The notes below the pieces were generated by a model. That model was not told where the DNA came from. It was given only the letters and a program-made list of their open reading frames with translations, and ran no database searches. Position numbers and translations under genes: made by a program. A stretch of DNA of 64,000 bases from Thalassospira sp. HJ (GTDB taxonomy: Bacteria > Pseudomonadota > Alphaproteobacteria > Rhodospirillales > Thalassospiraceae), in contig NZ_JYII01000002.1 in assembly GCF_000948415.1 (NCBI RefSeq), positions 1 to 64,000 of the forward strand. The letters run 5' to 3'. Shown one piece after another: positions 25,067 through 34,177 of this stretch (the stretch's first letter is position 1; each line of letters starts with the position of its first letter).

Positions 25067-26579
25067 TGCGGTAGTTGATCTGACCCCTAACAGTGGCGTT
25101 TCATATTTTTTGAAGTATGCAGTATTAGGTGCAGCGAAAGATAAAGGAATATCTCTTGAATTTAGGCAAAGTCCGGTGGCTGGGACAAGGGGTTCATTTC
25201 AAAGATTAATTAAATTCAACAGTTTTTTTGACTTCGTTCTGAATGTTTTAGATTTGTTCAGAATGTTTATATTTTCTTTAAAAATAGCCCCGCTATTTGC
25301 TCTGAATAGGAAACGTCTAATATTTTCTCTGTTATCCTTGACTAAAGAAGAAATTGTAATCGGTGACTGCATATTAAGTGCATACCAGAGGAATAATAAA
25401 ACTAGAGTAACTTTAGGAAGAAATATTGAATTATTTTTGTTTGTAGTGGCGTCGTATTTTTCCATTATAGTAAATATTAGACGCTTGGCGGTAGAAATAA
25501 AAAAAGATGGTGGAGCAAAATATTTCTTCTGTCATGAAACTACGGGAATTGAAGAAACTCTCAGACGTTACTGCATAGTACGAGGTATGATCGAAATTCG
25601 TTATTCGAAGCATCATAAGGGTTTTAGATTGTTTTCAGGTTTCGATGGAGTGGCACTGAGAAAACAGGAAAAATTCAATTTACAGGCAGGACAAGCAATT
25701 GAGGAAGCAGAAATACAAGTGGCTAAGGAGAAACTAAGTTCGTTGGTGGATAGAACTGTTCAATATGCTTATCTGAAATCTGTCGATGTTGACTTGAACG
25801 TTACGTTAAGCTGTTCTCCGAAGGCACCTAAAACGACAGTTGTGATTTTTCTGGCCACATTGAGTGACGCTCAGTACTTGTACGGTGTAGGACCTTATCC
25901 GTCTCTCGACACGTTCCAAGAGTCCTTGTTGGAGTTTTTCTTAGCGAAAGATATGAATGTTGTTGTGAAACCGCATCCAGCAATGATGAAAAATAAAGAT
26001 TATGCCGAAAAAGATCGTTCGTATTACCGGAGTCTGCTTCGCAAATGGGATGCGCAAGATGATGATGAGTATGTCAAGAGATCGAGTCTAAATAATAAGC
26101 TGATATTTGTAAGCGAAAAACTTTCGGTAAAAGAGCTAAGTAAAAAATTCCCAAGTTTTTTGTGTGTCACCCAACATGGTTCTGTTGCAGCAGAATGTGC
26201 GCATTTGGGGCATTTAAGCCTTGTTGGGAAAAATTCTCAATTTTCAGAACAAGACAAGTTTGTTGAAATACTAGAAGACGCTGACGAGTTGCAGGAAAAA
26301 CTGGACCGCTGGCTTGCCTTTACTGCATTTACAAAATCAGAGATACATTCAATATATAGGTATATTTATATCCATAATTTTTTTAATGTGGATTTATATG
26401 GGAATATTATATTTTCAGATTTAATTCCTAAGGATTTGGAGACATCAGAAATAGAAAATTGGTTAAAGGAATTCTTAGATAATAATCCTGATGCAGAATA
26501 TAAATTAAATCAAAGTGCGAAACTAAACATTTCAAAATTAAACAATAACTTTGAAGAGGTTATTGCATATGAAAAGTAA
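25059..26579 (+). CDS. Unidentified protein with GT-B/capsule-synthesis features
   Basis: The 506-residue protein is not one I can name. ATG 25059 is chosen because GGAG lies a few bases upstream; the longer open frame lies inside the ABC gene. The C-terminal half has VVVKPHPAMM (about residue 310) and FLCVTQHGSVAAECAHLGHLSLVG (about 370-390). These are of the kind seen in capsule polysaccharide/CDP-glycerol transferase and other GT-B proteins, where the His-Gly-Ser segment contacts the nucleotide. A glycosyl- or glycerophosphotransferase role is possible but unproven. Confidence 0.7.
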   Translation: MLNAVVDLTPNSGVSYFLKYAVLGAAKDKGISLEFRQSPVAGTRGSFQRLIKFNSFFDFVLNVLDLFRMFIFSLKIAPLFALNRKRLIFSLLSLTKEEIVIGDCILSAYQRNNKTRVTLGRNIELFLFVVASYFSIIVNIRRLAVEIKKDGGAKYFFCHETTGIEETLRRYCIVRGMIEIRYSKHHKGFRLFSGFDGVALRKQEKFNLQAGQAIEEAEIQVAKEKLSSLVDRTVQYAYLKSVDVDLNVTLSCSPKAPKTTVVIFLATLSDAQYLYGVGPYPSLDTFQESLLEFFLAKDMNVVVKPHPAMMKNKDYAEKDRSYYRSLLRKWDAQDDDEYVKRSSLNNKLIFVSEKLSVKELSKKFPSFLCVTQHGSVAAECAHLGHLSLVGKNSQFSEQDKFVEILEDADELQEKLDRWLAFTAFTKSEIHSIYRYIYIHNFFNVDLYGNIIFSDLIPKDLETSEIENWLKEFLDNNPDAEYKLNQSAKLNISKLNNNFEEVIAYEK

Positions 26580-27675
26580 AACCGGTGCTTTATGTGAAAA
26601 GCACGATATCCCCTATAAGATTGATTATGAAATAGGAAAATATAGCTATTCACGTACAGGACTTAAGGTGCGTATTGCGATATTTCCAAATACATCTGAG
26701 AAATTGATCTATTTGATCCAAGAATTCAAAAATCAAAATATTGATTTTAAAATAATAGGAAGCACGACAAATATTTTATTTTTAGAGTCCCAAATTTATC
26801 AGTGCTTCGTTTATACGACAATGCTAACCGAATATGATTTCCATGAAAATCATGCCATTGTTGGTTGCGGTAGGGCCGTTAGTGATTTTGTACGTGATGT
26901 TTCAATGCGCAGTATTGAAGGTTTTGAGGGATTAGAGGGCATTCCTGGGACAATCGGCGGAGCGCTTGTCATGAATGCAGGCGCATACGGATATTCGATC
27001 TCAGACAACCTACTAAGTGTAGATGTTATCGATGTAAACGGGGAAGTCAGGACTATCTGGAAATCTGAAATGAAAATTGTGAACCGATCTATACCCACAC
27101 TACAGGGTAAGATCATTGTACGTGCAAAATTTAATTTAAAAAAAGGAACCCATTCTCAAATAGAGAAAATGACCAGAAAGTTTCATATTAGTAGACATCA
27201 ATATCAGGAGTGGGTGTATCCTAATTTAGGTAGTATTTATATTGTGCCGGGTCTAAATATAAATCAAAATATGCGTGAAATTCATACAGGTCGAAGATTT
27301 TTTTTAAAGTACCTTTATTTTATTTTGTTTAAAGTTTGGTTTTTCAAGCCACTCTTTATATTCAGGAGATCATTTCCAAGCTTCAACCTTCCCTTTGAAT
27401 TGCTGAAGATGTTGAAAATAAAAACATACAACTCTGAAGTAGCGTCAAAAACAACAGTTAACACGTTTTCCAACAAAAATTATTCCACGCTCACAATATT
27501 GGAATATTTTTTGCAATTACGCGAAGACGCTGGCGGGACTATTAAACTAGAGAACGAAATTTATACAGGAAATGTGGAAACAGTCGTGGATCCTAGATTG
27601 CGAAAATTGCAATTGAAAATAGTGGACCAACTTGGATGCGAAAAATCAGACAGCTACTCGTCTGGGAAAATGTGA
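26569..27675 (+). CDS. MurB-like FAD-binding protein
   Basis: The 368-residue protein resembles UDP-N-acetylenolpyruvoylglucosamine reductase. IGSTTNILFLES matches the FAD pyrophosphate loop, GFEGLEGIPGTIGGALVMNAGAYG matches the MurB signature, and NRSIPTLQGKIIVRAKFNL keeps the Arg of the YR motif with Tyr replaced by Asn. NLGSIYIVPG keeps the active-site Ser region, and a late KLENEI may supply the Glu. There is no cell-wall gene nearby and no MurA partner, so it is probably a sugar-pathway paralogue rather than the housekeeping MurB. ATG 26569 overlaps the previous gene by 11 bases. Confidence 0.8.
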   Translation: MKSKTGALCEKHDIPYKIDYEIGKYSYSRTGLKVRIAIFPNTSEKLIYLIQEFKNQNIDFKIIGSTTNILFLESQIYQCFVYTTMLTEYDFHENHAIVGCGRAVSDFVRDVSMRSIEGFEGLEGIPGTIGGALVMNAGAYGYSISDNLLSVDVIDVNGEVRTIWKSEMKIVNRSIPTLQGKIIVRAKFNLKKGTHSQIEKMTRKFHISRHQYQEWVYPNLGSIYIVPGLNINQNMREIHTGRRFFLKYLYFILFKVWFFKPLFIFRRSFPSFNLPFELLKMLKIKTYNSEVASKTTVNTFSNKNYSTLTILEYFLQLREDAGGTIKLENEIYTGNVETVVDPRLRKLQLKIVDQLGCEKSDSYSSGKM

Positions 27676-27828
27676 CACTATACACTACGAAAATAATTAC
27701 GCGAGAGAACCTGCCACCAATAATTCGAAACTTAACTTCAATATCATTATGTGAAATTGTAGGCAAGATGAACACAGTTTTGACCTATACGATAGATTCA
27801 CCCCTAATGATGATTAAATTTTCCGGTT
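27676..27828 (+). other. Intergenic gap inside the sugar operon
   Basis: This 153-base AT-rich gap is one of the larger ones in an otherwise tightly packed run. No gene or clear promoter is visible. Confidence 0.4.
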
Positions 27829-28521
27829 ATGCTCATGATATTGATTCAAGCCAGAATGTCTTCTAACCGTCTACCTGGCAAGGTATTGATGGAAATTGGT
27901 GGGCGAAGAATTCTTGATCATCTCTTTCATCGTTGCGCAAGTGTCGTCGGCAGAGAGAATGTAGCGATTATTACCTCAACGGAACCCAGTGATGATCCCA
28001 TTGTTGAGTTTGCTGACACACACAATTATCAATACTATCGCGGCCCGCTGGACAACGTCTATGAACGTTTTGTGGGGGCAGTTTCTAAGTTTGGGATAGA
28101 TCAGTTCGTCAGAGTGTGTGGAGATAGTCCATTTCTACAACCAGAATTAATTGAACATGCACTTAATCAGTTTAGCAATCAGTATGTAGATCTTGTAACA
28201 AATGTTTTTCCTCGCAGCTATCCCAAAGGGCAATCTGTCGAGGTTGTAAGGACAAGAACATTCTTGTCACCTGATTATGTTGCTTTGAACGGGTTTTCAC
28301 ATGAGCATGTTACACAAGGTTTTTATTCTCACTCTGATCACTTCAATATTTTGAACTTTAGATGTTCTGAGCTTCAGACACCAAAGTTGGAGACTTGGGC
28401 TGTTGATACCTATGAAGATCTGCAAACAATTTCGAATTGGATAATAAACAATCCAGAAGGTCCAAAGTCATTTGGAACTCCTATTATCGCAATTCACAAG
28501 AGTGGTATCAAAAATGCTTAG
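27829..28521 (+). CDS. SpsF-like cytidylyltransferase
   Basis: The 230-residue protein belongs to the NTP_transf_3/SpsF family that activates acidic nine-carbon sugars as CMP derivatives. The N-terminal nucleotide loop is LIQARMSSNRLPGKVLMEIGG, followed by YYRGPLDNVYERF, VRVCGDSPFLQPELI and KLETWAVDTYEDL. ATG 27829 or 27835 both fit. Proximity to neuB suggests it makes the CMP-nonulosonate. Its stop overlaps the next start. Confidence 0.87.
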   Translation: MLMILIQARMSSNRLPGKVLMEIGGRRILDHLFHRCASVVGRENVAIITSTEPSDDPIVEFADTHNYQYYRGPLDNVYERFVGAVSKFGIDQFVRVCGDSPFLQPELIEHALNQFSNQYVDLVTNVFPRSYPKGQSVEVVRTRTFLSPDYVALNGFSHEHVTQGFYSHSDHFNILNFRCSELQTPKLETWAVDTYEDLQTISNWIINNPEGPKSFGTPIIAIHKSGIKNA

Positions 28522-29500
28522 AGTTGGCGTCGTCGGCCTTGGTGTCGGAGAAAGGCATATACATGGTTTCAATGGTAGCCCTTATGCAACAGTCACCCGT
28601 ATTTGTGACATTAACCCGAGAAAGTTAGCTGATGTTGCAGATCGTAGTGGTATTAGCGATGTAACCACTAACGCGGAAGATATCCTTCTAGACCCAGAAA
28701 TAGACGTAGTGTCAATTGCGAGCTTCGATGAATACCACGCGAAGCAGATAGTAATGGCATTGGACGCAGGAAAGCATGTGTTTGTCGAGAAACCTTTGTG
28801 CCTTACTGAGATGGAGTTAGATGAAATATGTGAGGCATATGCACATGCAAAAATTAGGGGAGAAAATCTCTACGTTTCTTCCAATTTCATACTGCGTCGA
28901 GAATTAAGGTTTATGAAACTCAAAAAGAATATCGAGCTTGGCAAACTCGGTGATATTTATGCGGTCGAAGGCAGTTACGATTATGGTAGAGTCTCTAAAT
29001 TAATTGATGGATGGCGAGCGCAGACGCCAAAATACTCTGTAATGCACGGTGGTGGCATACATATTCTTGATTTTTTTAAGTGGTTAACTGGATATAATTT
29101 TTTACCACACGCGGCATTAGCGAACAAAACTGTCACGCTAGGGACCAAATTCCGACCTTATGATCATATACTTTCCATTGGAAAGTTCGGTGACGAAATA
29201 TTAGGTAAGATTAGTGCTAACTTTGGTTCTCAAACTGCCCATTTTCACCAAATAAAAGTTTATGGCACAAAAGGCAGCTTTATCCACGATTGCGGCGTAT
29301 CGACATACTTTTTTGGGAGTGAACCCAATGTACTGCGCGAGATAGAAAATGATCCTTTCCCATCCAGTAACAAAGGGGATTTATTGCCAGAATTTATTTC
29401 AGCAATTATACATAATACAAGTTTAGATATTGATTTTGAGCATGTCGAAAGTATTATGCGCGCTTCTATTGCTGTAGATACACTGGCTTGCCGCGAATGA
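28514..29500 (+). CDS. Gfo/Idh/MocA-family oxidoreductase
   Basis: This NAD(P)-dependent sugar dehydrogenase of 328 residues has the Rossmann motif GVVGLGVGERH at the start, VSIASFDEYHAKQIV, the catalytic-lysine motif EKPLCLT (near 94), and the beta-sheet domain with GGGIHILDFFKW. ATG 28514 overlaps the cytidylyltransferase stop by 8 bases; the longer frame is inside that gene. In polysaccharide clusters such enzymes (for example WbpB) oxidise or reduce a nucleotide sugar before transamination, which suits the DegT gene downstream. Confidence 0.9.
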   Translation: MLRVGVVGLGVGERHIHGFNGSPYATVTRICDINPRKLADVADRSGISDVTTNAEDILLDPEIDVVSIASFDEYHAKQIVMALDAGKHVFVEKPLCLTEMELDEICEAYAHAKIRGENLYVSSNFILRRELRFMKLKKNIELGKLGDIYAVEGSYDYGRVSKLIDGWRAQTPKYSVMHGGGIHILDFFKWLTGYNFLPHAALANKTVTLGTKFRPYDHILSIGKFGDEILGKISANFGSQTAHFHQIKVYGTKGSFIHDCGVSTYFFGSEPNVLREIENDPFPSSNKGDLLPEFISAIIHNTSLDIDFEHVESIMRASIAVDTLACRE

Positions 29501-30204
29501 CCAATTTTTGTGCTACAGCCGACGTGTGGTTAAGTGAATGTCTTGATTTTCCGTGCTTTGTCGTGAGCGAAGCTGGCAAAGAAGACTTGAATCAAGTTTT
29601 GTTTGGCAACAACAGATTGTTTGTCTCCTGTAAATTACATGAAAACGACTTTCAATCTATAGATGCTATCGAAAGTATGGGGTTTGTCGAGATAAACCAG
29701 CAGATCACTTTTAGCTGGAAGCCGGACAAGCTGACACCTGTTAAACCCGTTAATGATCTTGAATTTCGTTACTCTTCAAGTAAGGAGTTAAGATCATCCC
29801 TGGTTGGCTTTGCGGACTTATTTGTTACAGATAGATTTAGAACAGACTCTCGTCTTCCTTCTGATTGGTCGGTGAGGGTTAAGACTAATTGGATCCTTTC
29901 GCCAGACGAAAATAGACAAATTCTTTTGGCACAGATAGGCAAAGATATTGCGGGGTTTATCGTATTACGAAAATACGTTAGCCGTACAATAATTGACCTG
30001 ATTGTTGTTGACCCTAGCTATCGCGGTCAGAAGATCGGCCGACAACTATTGTTGCATTTGCAAAAATCAATCAAAAAAAATCAAGTGATTATAGTAGGAA
30101 CGCAGCATGACAATCATGTTGCCCGAAAGCTATACGCTTCAGCTGGTTTTAGAAACGTGGATACTAAAAAAGTTTACCACTTTTATCGTGAGAGAGTTTT
30201 ATGA
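29497..30204 (+). CDS. GNAT-type N-acetyltransferase (WecD-like)
   Basis: The 235-residue protein has an unrelated N-terminal half and a C-terminal GNAT domain: ILLAQIGKDIAGFIVLRK, LIVVDPSYRGQKIGRQLLLHLQ (acetyl-CoA loop) and NHVARKLYASAGFRNVDTKKVYHFY. The layout is that of TDP-fucosamine acetyltransferase WecD. ATG 29497 overlaps the preceding stop as ATGA. It probably acetylates an amino sugar made by the DegT aminotransferase. Confidence 0.85.
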   Translation: MTNFCATADVWLSECLDFPCFVVSEAGKEDLNQVLFGNNRLFVSCKLHENDFQSIDAIESMGFVEINQQITFSWKPDKLTPVKPVNDLEFRYSSSKELRSSLVGFADLFVTDRFRTDSRLPSDWSVRVKTNWILSPDENRQILLAQIGKDIAGFIVLRKYVSRTIIDLIVVDPSYRGQKIGRQLLLHLQKSIKKNQVIIVGTQHDNHVARKLYASAGFRNVDTKKVYHFYRERVL

Positions 30205-31211
30205 AAACAGTAGCAAAATTCACTTTTTCAAGAGAAATGCAACCCTTTATTATTGCTGAAATTGGAAACAACCATGAAGGAGATTTTGTTCGAGCTAAGG
30301 AACTTCTAATAGCGGCTGCTGAGGCAGGGGTAGATGCTGTAAAATTTCAATCAATCACGCCGCAGAAACTTGTAACTTCTGATCAAGTGGACCGAATTGA
30401 AAAGCTGCGAAAATTTAGCTTAAATTGGGAGCAATTCGCCGAGCTTTCCGAATTGGCAGACAAGAAAGGTGTAGTATTCTTCAGTACACCTTTTGATGTA
30501 GAAGCTGTGGATAGGTTAGATAAATTACAAAAGATTTTTAAAATCTCTTCTGGAGATAATACATTCAGTGACTTGGTGCAAGAAATCGCACAGCGAGGAA
30601 AGCCAACCTTAATCTCTACAGGCGGAATGACACATGATGAAATAATTCAGCTACATCAATTCTTTTTGAACGCCGCGATTACACCTGCAGAGTTGATCCT
30701 ATTACATTGCATTAGCCTATATCCAACATGCCCAGTTGACGCACAACTTTGGCGTATAAAATGGTTAAATGATCATTTTAACGGAATTACCGTTGGTTAT
30801 TCGGACCACACTTTAGGTATCGAAGCTTGTAAAATCGCCGTTACATTGGGCGCTCGAGTACTAGAAAAACATTTCACCTTGGATAAAAATCAATCTGATT
30901 TTCGTGATCATCAGCTTTCGGCTGACCCACAAGAAATGGCGAAGCTTGTTCAAGAGTGTCGTGCTGTCATGGACTATTTGGGAAAACCGTCAGATATTCG
31001 CCCGGATCGCGATATGCATGGCGTTCGCAGAGTCGCGGTGGCAGCTAGGGATATTGCCGTTGGGACTGTAATACAGGCATCAGATTTGACATGGCTAAGG
31101 TCACTTGATACCAGCGCGCTAAAAAATCCAGATGCGGTTTTGTGTAGGCGTGTAGCGGTTAGTATCAGTAAGGGTGAACCGCTATCAGAACGTCATTTCA
31201 ACAAGGGTTAA
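30201..31211 (+). CDS. neuB: NeuB-family nonulosonic acid synthase
   Basis: NeuB enzymes condense PEP with a six-carbon amino sugar to make sialic, legionaminic or pseudaminic acid. The 336-residue protein has FIIAEIGNNHEGDFVRAKEL, AVKFQS, STPFD, LISTGGM, HCISLYPT, GYSDHTLGIEAC and LEKHFTLDK. A C-terminal antifreeze-like SAF domain follows (VAARDIAVGTVIQASDLT). Length and order are standard. It starts with an ATGA overlap of the GNAT gene. The exact product (Neu, Leg, Pse or other) cannot be told from sequence alone. Confidence 0.92.
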   Translation: MKTVAKFTFSREMQPFIIAEIGNNHEGDFVRAKELLIAAAEAGVDAVKFQSITPQKLVTSDQVDRIEKLRKFSLNWEQFAELSELADKKGVVFFSTPFDVEAVDRLDKLQKIFKISSGDNTFSDLVQEIAQRGKPTLISTGGMTHDEIIQLHQFFLNAAITPAELILLHCISLYPTCPVDAQLWRIKWLNDHFNGITVGYSDHTLGIEACKIAVTLGARVLEKHFTLDKNQSDFRDHQLSADPQEMAKLVQECRAVMDYLGKPSDIRPDRDMHGVRRVAVAARDIAVGTVIQASDLTWLRSLDTSALKNPDAVLCRRVAVSISKGEPLSERHFNKG

Positions 31212-31215
31212 ACGA

Positions 31216-33048
31216 ATGTGCGGCGTGGCTGGATATGTAAGTAATAATATAGTTCCAACAGATCGTCTTTATAAGTGCTTGAAGCAAATGCGGTTAAGAG
31301 GCCCTGATGATAACGGGCTCTATGAGAATAGGGATGCATCAGTAAAGGTTGGTCTAGTTCACACGCGATTGTCAATTTTAGACCTTGATCCTCGTTCTGC
31401 GCAGCCCTTTCATTTCCAGCATTATGTATTCTCTTATAATGGTGAAATATACAATTATCTGGAATTGAGGGCAGAGCTCGAAGATTTAGGATATAGCTTC
31501 CGGACAAATGGCGATACGGAAGTGATGGCTATTGCTTGGGCTGCTTGGGGTAAAGATGCGCTGAACAAATTTGACGGGATGTGGGCCATCGCTGTCTGGG
31601 ATGCAAAGGCTGAGCAGTTAACACTGGCGACAGATCCCTTTGGTGAAAAGCCAATTTATTATATTGTAGGGCCCGATAATTCTGTTTTTTTTGGATCTCA
31701 AATTGACTGTGCGTTAACATTAGCAAATATTAAAGCGCGACCTAATTGGCAGCACTTGAAGCGTTATTTAGTCAATGGATATAAATCAATCCATAAAACA
31801 GATGATTCTTATGTGGAACACGTTCGGCGCCTGCCTGGAAATAAAGTTATGGAGGTGTCGACGCGCGGCATTAACATATCGCCTTACTGGAAAGTCCCCG
31901 ATTATAGGCCAGATAGAACTCAAAAACGCGCAGACTTAGTCGCATCGGTCCGGGAAACTCTCATAAGTAGTGTTGCAAAGCGTATGAGGGCAGATGTGCC
32001 TCTGGCTTTTTGCATGAGTGGTGGGATTGACAGTAATTCCATAATAGCGATTGCATCCCAACACTTGGGGATGGACGTTTGCGGCTTTACAATTATGAAT
32101 AAAGACGGGCGCTACGATGAACAAAAATTAGTAGATTTATCTTCCCGTGAACTCGACGTTCAAAACGAAAAAATAGTTTTACAAACTACAAACTTTTTAC
32201 CTGCACTTGAGGCTATGATTAAGAACCGTCATGGTCCAGTTTCGACTATTTCGTATTACACACAAAACTTTTTACACAAAGCTATTAGTGATCGAGGTTA
32301 TAAAGTTGCGATAAGTGGTACAGGCGCTGATGAGTTATTTACGGGATATTATGATCATCATTTACTATACCTTGGAACGAATTTTGAGGAACCCTTGACC
32401 AGAGCGCATGCTCTTGAGAATTGGGAGAAATACACAAAACCTCAAACGCGAAATCCCTTATTACAAGATCCAGACAAGTATCTTAGAACACCTGGAGCTC
32501 GGGAACACGTTTATTACAAAAATACCTACTATGCAGACTTTTTGCGCGACGCATGGCATGAGCCCTTCGTCGAAACCATCTATTGTGGATCATTGATGCG
32601 CAACCGAATGTTGAATGAATTATTTCATGAAGCGGTGCCTGTAATCCTAGCGGAAGATGACAAAAATGCTATGGCGTATTCAATTGAAAATAGATCTCCA
32701 TTCTTATCTCGCGAACTTTTGGAAATGAGCATGACGATCCCGGATGCTGAATTAATCAAAGATGGTTATGCGAAGTCAATTTTACGTGAAGCGATGGCTG
32801 GTCTTGTGCCTGATCAGATATTATACGAGCGCCGTAAAATTGGGTTCAATTCATCACTTTTTGAAGTTGCTGATATAAAGTCTGATCATCTAAGGCAGGT
32901 AATATTGGATGATAGCCCCTTTTATGATGTGGTAGATCGAGGAAAAGTTGAAGAATTCCTTGGCCGTGATTTGAGTTTGAATAGTGACAGCAAATTCTTA
33001 TTTAATTTAATTAATGCAAAAATCACTGTCGATTTCATGGAGGCGTAA
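31216..33048 (+). CDS. AsnB-like glutamine-dependent amidotransferase
   Basis: The 610-residue protein has the class II glutaminase domain with N-terminal Cys2 (MCGVAGYVS), RLRGPDDNG, LVHTRLSILD and SYNGEIYNY. A synthetase domain follows with the PP-loop FCMSGGIDSNS (near 270). Both catalytic halves look intact. Asparagine-synthetase homologues in O-antigen clusters amidate sugar acids or feed ammonia to partner enzymes. It lies directly before the PseA-like gene, one base apart, suggesting they work together. ATG 31216 is fixed by the catalytic Cys at position 2. Confidence 0.9.
   Translation: MCGVAGYVSNNIVPTDRLYKCLKQMRLRGPDDNGLYENRDASVKVGLVHTRLSILDLDPRSAQPFHFQHYVFSYNGEIYNYLELRAELEDLGYSFRTNGDTEVMAIAWAAWGKDALNKFDGMWAIAVWDAKAEQLTLATDPFGEKPIYYIVGPDNSVFFGSQIDCALTLANIKARPNWQHLKRYLVNGYKSIHKTDDSYVEHVRRLPGNKVMEVSTRGINISPYWKVPDYRPDRTQKRADLVASVRETLISSVAKRMRADVPLAFCMSGGIDSNSIIAIASQHLGMDVCGFTIMNKDGRYDEQKLVDLSSRELDVQNEKIVLQTTNFLPALEAMIKNRHGPVSTISYYTQNFLHKAISDRGYKVAISGTGADELFTGYYDHHLLYLGTNFEEPLTRAHALENWEKYTKPQTRNPLLQDPDKYLRTPGAREHVYYKNTYYADFLRDAWHEPFVETIYCGSLMRNRMLNELFHEAVPVILAEDDKNAMAYSIENRSPFLSRELLEMSMTIPDAELIKDGYAKSILREAMAGLVPDQILYERRKIGFNSSLFEVADIKSDHLRQVILDDSPFYDVVDRGKVEEFLGRDLSLNSDSKFLFNLINAKITVDFMEA
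33039..33043 (+). promoter_or_regulatory. Ribosome binding site deciding a TTG start
   Basis: GGAGG lies 6 bases before TTG 33050 and supports this rare start for the PseA-like gene over the in-frame ATG at 33014 inside asnB. Confidence 0.65.
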
Positions 33049-33049
33049 A

Positions 33050-34177
33050 TTGAGATACTGTAAAAAATGCGTTTTGCCTGACTCGCGTCCTAACTTAACT
33101 GTTAACGATGATGGTATTTGCACTGCCTGCATGTCTTCAAATGAAAAACCTAAAGTGGATTGGGTTAATCGTGAAGCGATGTTTCAAGATTTGGTTGATG
33201 AGGTTAAAGAGCAAAAAAGAAATTATGACTGTGTTATTCCAGTCAGCGGTGGGAAAGATAGTACTTGGCAAGTTGTCAAAGCCTTAGAATATGGGTTGAA
33301 ACCAATATGTGTGACTTGGCGAACGCCTGCTCGAAATGGCTTAGGTCAGAAAAATCTTGATAATTTAATTTCCCTAGGAGTTGATCACCTGGATTTTTCT
33401 GTAAATCCTAAGCTGGAGAGAAAGTTTACTCTGAAGGCTTTTGAGCGCTTTGGCTCACCTGTTATTCCCATGCATATGGCAATACATGCATTGCCAATGC
33501 AATTGGCAATCGAGAAAAACATTCCACTAATTTTGTGGGGGGAAAACTCTGCTGTGGAATATGGTGGTGATGATGAGAAGCTTAAAGGTATGGAAATTAC
33601 CCGTTCGTGGCTAATGCAATATGGTGTCACACACGGCACGACCGCCCAGGATTGGGTGGGTAATGATATTAGCATGAGCGAATTAGCCCCTTATCACTGG
33701 CCAGAGGAAGCAGAATTAAGAGCTAAAAACGTCAGGGCGGTTTTTCTAGGACAATATTTTAGCTGGGACCCGAAATTGACCGCCAAATTTGTCAGTGAAC
33801 ATGGATTTCAGGCTGCCAGTGATGCAGTGGTTGGTATTTTTGATTTCGCAGATGTCGATGATGCCTTTTTAATGTCAGTCCATCATTGGTTGAAATGGTA
33901 CAAGTTTGGTTTTACGCGGACTTGGGATAATTTGTCTCTGGAGATTCGAGCTGGTCGGATGACGCGGACTGAAGCTATTGAACATTTAAAAGCGCTAGGC
34001 GACGAAACGCCGCACAAAGAAATTGAGATGTTTTGCGAGTATACTTGTATTACGCGAAATAGATTTTTCGAAATTGCCGAAAAGTTTCGAAATTTAAATA
34101 TTTGGGAAAAACGAAAAGGAACCTGGCAAATACCAAATTTCTTATTTGGTGATAAGGTTTGGATTGATGAAAATTGA
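33050..34177 (+). CDS. N-acetyl sugar amidotransferase (PseA/WbpG-like)
   Basis: The 375-residue PP-loop enzyme starts RYCKKCVLPDSRPNLT with a CxxC pair and a second pair in CTAC, then VIPVSGGKDSTWQV (PP-loop), WGENSAVEYGG and CEYTCITRNRFFE. The family converts an N-acetyl group on an activated sugar to acetamidino, as in amidino-pseudaminic/legionaminic acid or WbpG-made sugars, using ammonia from a glutaminase. Here the AsnB-like gene just upstream could replace the usual HisH/HisF partners. The start is TTG 33050, with GGAGG six bases before it. Confidence 0.88.
   Translation: MRYCKKCVLPDSRPNLTVNDDGICTACMSSNEKPKVDWVNREAMFQDLVDEVKEQKRNYDCVIPVSGGKDSTWQVVKALEYGLKPICVTWRTPARNGLGQKNLDNLISLGVDHLDFSVNPKLERKFTLKAFERFGSPVIPMHMAIHALPMQLAIEKNIPLILWGENSAVEYGGDDEKLKGMEITRSWLMQYGVTHGTTAQDWVGNDISMSELAPYHWPEEAELRAKNVRAVFLGQYFSWDPKLTAKFVSEHGFQAASDAVVGIFDFADVDDAFLMSVHHWLKWYKFGFTRTWDNLSLEIRAGRMTRTEAIEHLKALGDETPHKEIEMFCEYTCITRNRFFEIAEKFRNLNIWEKRKGTWQIPNFLFGDKVWIDEN

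Noticed and set aside
27636-27866. 76-residue open frame before the SpsF-like gene
   Set aside because: It has no ribosome site or motifs and runs into the cytidylyltransferase in another frame.
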